From Hyphomicrobiales bacterium (GTDB lineage: Bacteria > Pseudomonadota > Alphaproteobacteria > Rhizobiales > Beijerinckiaceae), in contig JAIXZF010000139.1 in NCBI GenBank assembly GCA_027489835.1, forward strand, positions 1 to 5,329: a stretch of DNA of 5,329 nt, given 5' to 3'. Shown here one piece after another: positions 1-5,329 of this stretch. The notes beneath the pieces were generated by a model. It worked only from the letters and a program-made list of their open reading frames with translations, ran no database searches and was not told the origin of the DNA. A program made the position numbers and the translations under genes. Numbering within the stretch: position 1 is the first letter of the stretch; each line of letters starts with the position of its first letter.

Positions 1-1
1 G

Positions 2-2497
<2,496 letters not shown>

Positions 2498-2535
2498 GCC
2501 GGCCGAAGCGAAGCACGTGCCATTCATCGCAGGTC

Positions 2536-2575
2536 CGGCGCGCAGGGGAATCCCCGCGCGTCGCGGCCTTCTTTT
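2536..2575 (+). terminator. Terminator-like hairpin with T-rich tail between carB and greA
   Basis: Bases 2536-2548 and 2552-2563 form a GC-rich stem of 12 pairs with one bulged A (2544), one G-U pair (2538/2561) and a three-base AAT loop. Five bases later comes TTCTTTT (2569-2575). This resembles an intrinsic terminator that would end the carB transcript, or an attenuator in the greA leader. It lies only 18 bases before the greA start codon, so termination here would stop RNA just before the greA ribosome binding site. The T tract is interrupted by a C and slightly displaced from the stem, so efficiency is uncertain. Confidence 0.5.
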
Positions 2576-2586
2576 GCAAGAAGGAG
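2567..2586 (+). promoter_or_regulatory. Inverted repeat containing the greA ribosome binding site
   Basis: CCTTCTT (2567-2573), a TTGC loop, then AAGAAGG (2578-2584) form a perfect 7-pair hairpin in the RNA. Its 3' arm includes most of the AAGGAG Shine-Dalgarno sequence at 2581-2586, which lies 7 bases before the ATG at 2594. Folding would mask the ribosome binding site. The 5' arm is also the T-rich tail of the preceding terminator-like hairpin, so the two elements are physically coupled. That it regulates greA translation is inference; the pairing itself is seen directly. Confidence 0.45.
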
Positions 2587-2593
2587 ACCGGTC

Positions 2594-3067
2594 ATGGACC
2601 GCGTTCCCATCACCATCAGCGGATTCGCTGCTCTGGAGACCGAACTCAAGCACCGCCAGCAGGTGGAGCGCCAGCGCATCATCGAGGCCATCGCGGAAGC
2701 GCGCGCGCTGGGCGATCTGTCCGAGAACGCCGAGTACCATTCGGCCAAGGAGCAGCAATCCCTCAACGAGGGCCGCATCATGGAGCTCGAATCCATGATC
2801 GGCCGGGCCGAGGTCATCGACGTCTCCAAGCTCTCCGGCGACCGCATCAAGTTCGGCGCCACGGTGAAGCTCATGGACGAGGACACCGAGGAGGCCCGGA
2901 CCTACATGATCGTTGGCGAGCCCGAGGCGGATGTCCGTTCGGGCAAGCTGTCGATCGGCTCGCCCATCGCCCGCGCCCTCATCGGCAAGGGTGTGGGCGA
3001 TACCGTGCAGGTTTCGACGCCGGGCGGCGGCAAGAGTTACGAGATCGTGAGCGTGCGCTTCGGCTGA
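2594..3067 (+). CDS. greA: Transcription elongation factor GreA
   Basis: GreA binds the secondary channel of RNA polymerase and stimulates cleavage of the backtracked RNA 3' end so that stalled complexes can resume. The 157-residue protein has the family's usual length (about 158). Residues 1-75 form the N-terminal antiparallel coiled coil; the tip carries GDLSENAEYH (40-49) with the catalytic acidic pair D41 and E44 at the same positions as in E. coli GreA. Residues about 80-157 are the C-terminal FKBP-like domain that docks on polymerase, with the signature SPIARALIGK and the near-terminal PGGGKSYEI. The ATG follows AAGGAG by 7 bases, which fixes the start. It lies 96 bases after carB on the same strand; whether it is read from carB or from its own promoter is unclear because a terminator-like hairpin intervenes and I see no convincing promoter. 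Confidence 0.98.
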   Translation: MDRVPITISGFAALETELKHRQQVERQRIIEAIAEARALGDLSENAEYHSAKEQQSLNEGRIMELESMIGRAEVIDVSKLSGDRIKFGATVKLMDEDTEEARTYMIVGEPEADVRSGKLSIGSPIARALIGKGVGDTVQVSTPGGGKSYEIVSVRFG

Positions 3068-3097
3068 GGCGCGCGTTGAGGCCGTGACGGCACGCGA

Positions 3098-3117
3098 GGG
3101 GCCGCGCGGGCGGCCCT
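3098..3117 (+). terminator. GC-rich hairpin after greA, possible weak terminator
   Basis: GGGCCGC (3099-3105), a GCGG loop (3106-3109) and GCGGCCC (3110-3116) give seven G-C pairs, with one further G-U pair at 3098/3117. It begins about 30 bases after the greA stop. No T tract follows, so by itself it is not a standard intrinsic terminator; in high-GC genomes such hairpins may still slow polymerase or protect the RNA 3' end. The stem is visible; the role is inferred. Confidence 0.3.
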
Positions 3118-3139
3118 GGGGCCAGATCAGGAGTTTCCG

Positions 3140-3661
3140 ATGAGCGATGATACCAGCACTGTCCTTTCGCGCCGGCAGGTGATCGGTGGCGGAGCTGCGG
3201 CTCTCGCGCTCGCCGCGGGCGGCGCCTCGGCGCAGGCGGCCACCTATTCGCGCGTCGCGATCGACGTCGCCACCTTGCAGCAGCGCGGCCTCGGTCCCTA
3301 TGCCGAACTGGTTCGTGCTGCGCTGGGGCGCGGCATGCAGCAATGGTTCGGCGGCCGCATCGGCGGGGCTGGCCCCGCGCTGGTGATCCGGGTCACCGAC
3401 ATCACGCTTTCGGGCTTCGCCGGCCCCGATGGCGGGGATCGAGGCGGGGCGCGCTTCGACGGCGGCGGCGCAGGTCAATCCACCGACTACATGGATGGCG
3501 AGGCCCTCATCGTGACGGGCGGCGCCGTCTCGCGCCGGTATCCGCAGCTCATCACGCTGCCGTCCAGCTATGCGGGCTCGTGGTATCTGCCGAACTTCGA
3601 GCAGCGCCGCACGGCCGCGCTGTGCGATGCCTACGCCAACTGGCTCTCGCGCGCCCTCTGA
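3140..3661 (+). CDS. Tat-exported small protein of unknown function
   Basis: I cannot assign a function to this 173-residue protein. The N terminus is a clear twin-arginine signal: SRRQVI (10-15), a hydrophobic Ala/Gly core (16-28) and a likely signal peptidase I site after AQA (31-33), leaving a mature periplasmic protein of about 140 residues. The mature part starts with a beta-prone segment (YSRVAIDVATL), then a predicted helix (about 52-70), a strand-like ALVIRVTDITL (80-90), a Gly-rich low-complexity stretch (about 95-112), a second strand region and a C-terminal helix with EQRRTAALCDAYANWL (154-169). There is a single cysteine (C162), no lipobox and no recognisable catalytic motif. AGGAG at 3129-3133 lies 6 bases before the ATG. 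I recall similar 'hypothetical' proteins in Hyphomicrobiales, but this needs a search. It lies 72 bases after greA and is convergent with the downstream regulator. Confidence 0.85.
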   Translation: MSDDTSTVLSRRQVIGGGAAALALAAGGASAQAATYSRVAIDVATLQQRGLGPYAELVRAALGRGMQQWFGGRIGGAGPALVIRVTDITLSGFAGPDGGDRGGARFDGGGAGQSTDYMDGEALIVTGGAVSRRYPQLITLPSSYAGSWYLPNFEQRRTAALCDAYANWLSRAL

Positions 3662-3680
3662 TCATCGGGACGTCGACCTC

Positions 3681-4142
3681 CTAGAGCGGCGCGGCTCCCT
3701 CGGCCTTGACCTGATCGAGCGCGAGCGCGGTCCGCACGTTGCGGACGTTCGGCAGCGCCGTCATGTCGGCGACGAAACTCTGGAATGCCTTCATGTCCGG
3801 CGCGACGCAGCGCAGGATGAAGTCCATGTCGCCCGACAGCGTCCAGCATTCGCGGACGGTCGGCATGGCGCGCAGATGCGCCGAGAACGCCTCGAGGTCG
3901 GGGCCGGCCTGGCTGGCGAGGTGCACGAAGGCGAAGAACGACACCTCGAAACCGAGCTTGCGCTCGTCGATCAGCGCCCTGTAGCCCGTGATCAGGCCCG
4001 CTTCCTCGAGCGAGCGCACCCGGCGCAGGGCCGGCGGCGGCGACATGCCGAGCCTCGACGCGAGCTCCACATTCGTCATGCGACCATCCTCCTGCAGCAG
4101 CCTGAGGATCGTGAGGTCGGTGTCGTCGAGGCGGGATCGCAA
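3681..4142 (-). CDS. Lrp/AsnC-family transcriptional regulator (TTG start)
   Basis: Lrp/AsnC proteins are DNA-binding regulators that form dimers and higher oligomers and usually respond to amino acids. From the chosen TTG start the product has 153 residues, normal for the family. It opens with LDDTDLTILRLLQEDG (5-20), followed by the winged helix-turn-helix: GRMTNVELASRLGMS (20-34), then the recognition segment PPPALRRVRSLEEAGLI. The RAM effector/oligomerisation domain runs from about 65 to 142 and contains the conserved SGDMDFIL (103-110), the region that responds to ligand in E. coli Lrp. The frame is open upstream to 4331, but TTG at 4142-4140 follows AAAGAGG with 5 bases spacing and gives the family's N terminus; an upstream start would add a poorly structured tail and overlap the divergent gene. 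It is transcribed away from the ELM1-trxB pair, so it may regulate them or itself (inference). The ligand cannot be told from sequence. Confidence 0.93.
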   Translation of the reverse strand: MRSRLDDTDLTILRLLQEDGRMTNVELASRLGMSPPPALRRVRSLEEAGLITGYRALIDERKLGFEVSFFAFVHLASQAGPDLEAFSAHLRAMPTVRECWTLSGDMDFILRCVAPDMKAFQSFVADMTALPNVRNVRTALALDQVKAEGAAPL

Positions 4143-4157
4143 GGAAACCTCTTTCCT
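4142..4157 (-). promoter_or_regulatory. Palindrome over the regulator's ribosome binding site and start
   Basis: Read on the minus strand, AGGAAA - GAGG - TTTCCT is a perfect 6-base inverted repeat with a four-base centre. The centre is the core of the Shine-Dalgarno sequence, and the last base of the repeat is the first T of the TTG start codon. In RNA it would place GAGG in a hairpin loop; in DNA it is a symmetrical site where a dimeric repressor could bind. Neither role is proven; the symmetry is directly visible. The ribosome-binding function of AAAGAGG is well supported by its spacing. Confidence 0.45.
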
Positions 4158-4184
4158 GAGGCGGCAGGCCTGGATGATGGCGGC

Positions 4185-4205
4185 GCCGGCCGCCGGCAGC
4201 CGGCG
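4185..4205. repeat. Three tandem GCCGGC-based heptamers
   Basis: The palindrome GCCGGC occurs three times at exact 7-base steps (4185, 4192, 4199), giving heptamers GCCGGCC, GCCGGCA and GCCGGCG. It lies between the regulator start and the ELM1-family gene start and would be in the leader of the regulator transcript. Each unit is self-complementary and could pair with another. It may be a chance product of a very GC-rich context. Confidence 0.35.
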
Positions 4206-4241
4206 AGGCGCGATGCAGGTCTCGCCATGCACGTCGCCGCT

Positions 4242-4270
4242 GGCATAGCGGTCCATTCTTTGCCACACAA
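4242..4270 (-). promoter_or_regulatory. Weak sigma-70-like promoter candidate for the Lrp-type gene
   Basis: On the minus strand TTGTGT (4270-4265) is separated by 17 bases from TATGCC (4247-4242). The spacing is ideal, but each box matches its consensus at only about half of its positions. It would give a leader of roughly 90 bases containing the heptamer repeat and the palindrome at the start codon. This is the best candidate I can find in the 154-base divergent region; I see no comparable match for the ELM1-family gene. Confidence 0.2.
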
Positions 4271-4296
4271 GCCGCGGACGGAGCCCGGAATCGCGC

Positions 4297-5265
4297 GTGA
4301 CCCTGACAAGCTGGATCCTGACCGACGGCAAGGCCGGCGACCTCGCTCAGTGCGAAGGCCTCGCCGTTGCCATGGGGCTCGACCCCGAGCGCCGCGTGGT
4401 GAAGCCGCGGCCGCCCTTCACCTGGCTGATGCCGCGCGGCCCGATCGATCCGCGCGAGGGACCGTCCCGGCCTGGAAGCCCGATAGCCCCGCCCTTCCCC
4501 GATCTCGTGATCGCATCGGGCCGGCGCGCGGTGCCCTATGTCCGGGCGGTGAAGCGTCTCTCGAAGGGACGCGCCTTCACGATCTTCCTCAAGGATGCCC
4601 GCACTGGCCCGTCAGCGGCCGACTTCATCTGGGTGCCCGCCCATGACCGGCTGCGTGGCCCCAATGTGATGACCACGCTGACCTCGCCGCACCGGCTCAG
4701 CCAGGAGGCGCTGGCGGCGGCGCGCGCCGCTCCGCCGGCCCGTATCGCCGCGCTGGCCTCGCCACGGGTCGCCGTGCTGGTCGGGGGCGACAGCCGCCAT
4801 CACAGCTTCAAGCCCGATGATTCGCGGCGCTTCGCCGAAGCCCTCGACAGGCTCGCGGCCAGCGGCGCCTCGCTGATGGGCTCGCGTTCCCGCCGCACGC
4901 CGGAGAGCCTAGCGGCGCTGGTGGGCGAAAGCTTTGCCCGCGCCGGCGGCTGGTGGTGGGACGGGACCGGCCCCAACCCATACGTTGCGCTGCTCGCCAA
5001 CGCCGACGCCATCGTGGTCACCGCCGACAGCGTCAACATGATCGGCGAGGCGGCCGCCACAGGAGTGCCCGTGCTGGTCTTCGAGCCAACCGGGGGGCAC
5101 CGCAAGGTCGGCAGGTTCCTCGACGGGCTCGCGGATCACGGAGTTGTGCATCGCTTCGAGGGAAACCTTGTGGGGGCCCGTTACGAACCCCTAGATAGCA
5201 CCCAGGAAATCGCGCGCGCGGCGCTCGCCGCCTATGCCGCGCATCGCCGGACCCTCGCGGGCTGA
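4297..5265 (+). CDS. ELM1/DUF1022-family protein, GT-B-like fold (function unknown)
   Basis: This 322-residue protein belongs to the family usually labelled 'mitochondrial fission ELM1' (DUF1022). The name comes from plant ELM1, which recruits a dynamin-related protein to mitochondria; no bacterial role is established as far as I know. Family signatures run in order: WILTDGKAGD (6-15), DLVIASGRRAVPYVRAV (69-85), a central VAVLVGGDSRHHSF (158-171), SRSRRTPESL (196-205), and ADAIVVTADSVNMIGEAAATG (237-256, with E251). The two-lobed order and the acidic motif followed by VPVLVFEP resemble GT-B glycosyltransferases such as MurG or WaaF, so a sugar-nucleotide or lipid-linked substrate is possible (inference). 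There is no signal peptide or membrane segment. GTG at 4297 is the only usable start: a stop (TAG, 4246) precedes it in frame and no ATG, GTG or TTG intervenes. The ribosome site is weak (GGAA, 4287-4290, 6 bases away). trxB follows after 20 bases, suggesting an operon. Confidence 0.9.
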   Translation: MTLTSWILTDGKAGDLAQCEGLAVAMGLDPERRVVKPRPPFTWLMPRGPIDPREGPSRPGSPIAPPFPDLVIASGRRAVPYVRAVKRLSKGRAFTIFLKDARTGPSAADFIWVPAHDRLRGPNVMTTLTSPHRLSQEALAAARAAPPARIAALASPRVAVLVGGDSRHHSFKPDDSRRFAEALDRLAASGASLMGSRSRRTPESLAALVGESFARAGGWWWDGTGPNPYVALLANADAIVVTADSVNMIGEAAATGVPVLVFEPTGGHRKVGRFLDGLADHGVVHRFEGNLVGARYEPLDSTQEIARAALAAYAAHRRTLAG

Positions 5266-5285
5266 CGAACCGAACGGAGACCCCG

Positions 5286-5329
5286 ATGGCCCATGTCCAC
5301 GCCAAGCTGCTGATCGTCGGCTCCGGCCC
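5286..5329 (+). CDS. trxB: Thioredoxin-disulfide reductase, N-terminal fragment (cut by window edge)
   Basis: Only 14 complete codons plus two bases are present: M-A-H-V-H-A-K then LLIVGSG, with the next codon beginning CC (proline). This is the first beta strand and Gly-rich loop of a Rossmann FAD-binding domain, and the short polar N terminus ending in LLIVGSGP matches alphaproteobacterial TrxB, which moves electrons from NADPH through FAD and a CxxC pair to thioredoxin. GGAG at 5276-5279 lies 6 bases before the ATG. Placement next to an Lrp/AsnC regulator, with carB-greA nearby, fits the neighbourhood I recall for trxB in Hyphomicrobiales. Another FAD-dependent oxidoreductase cannot be excluded from so few residues; the CxxC motif and NADPH domain lie outside the window. 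Confidence 0.75.
   Translation, partial: MAHVHAKLLIVGSG

Noticed and set aside
4143..4331. N-terminal extension of the Lrp-type regulator in the same frame (starts at 4331 or 4256)
   Set aside because: It would add 38-63 residues not seen in the family and overlap the ELM1-family gene or the candidate promoter; the TTG at 4142-4140 has a far better ribosome binding site.
3570..4646. 358-codon plus-strand open frame spanning the Tat-protein end, the regulator and the start of the ELM1-family gene
   Set aside because: It crosses three well-supported genes in the wrong frame or strand, and its composition is Arg/His-rich without domains.

Overview
This window is an ordinary-looking chromosomal stretch from a high-GC alphaproteobacterium, most likely of the order Hyphomicrobiales (Rhizobiales), for example a Bosea- or Methylobacterium-like organism. 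The assignment rests on the style of the CarB and GreA proteins, strong G/C preference at third codon positions, and the neighbourhood carB - greA - Lrp/AsnC regulator - trxB, which I recall as recurrent in this order. No RNA gene, mobile element, CRISPR array or phage gene is visible.

Layout: (1) 2-2497, plus strand: 3' three-quarters of carB, the large subunit of carbamoyl-phosphate synthase; its 5' end lies outside the window. (2) 2498-2593: a short gap with two adjacent inverted repeats. One is terminator-like; the other has the greA ribosome binding site in its 3' arm. (3) 2594-3067, plus: greA, the transcript-cleavage elongation factor. (4) 3140-3661, plus: a small protein of unknown function with a twin-arginine (Tat) export signal. 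(5) 3681-4142, minus: an Lrp/AsnC-family regulator starting at TTG and convergent with the Tat protein gene (19 bases between stop codons). (6) 4143-4296: divergent intergenic region with a palindrome over the regulator's ribosome binding site and a GC-rich heptamer repeat. (7) 4297-5265, plus: a DUF1022/ELM1-family protein with a GTG start and a GT-B glycosyltransferase-like look. (8) 5286-5329, plus: first 14 complete codons of a flavoprotein, very probably thioredoxin reductase (trxB), 20 bases after the ELM1 stop and probably co-transcribed with it.

Functionally the genes are mostly housekeeping: pyrimidine/arginine precursor synthesis, RNA polymerase rescue, amino-acid-type transcriptional control and thiol redox. 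The two genes without an established role are the Tat-exported protein and the ELM1-family protein. I do not see a convincing new multi-gene system. The points most worth a second look are the greA leader, where a terminator-like hairpin runs into a hairpin that would mask the Shine-Dalgarno sequence, and the ELM1-trxB pair transcribed divergently from an Lrp-type regulator.
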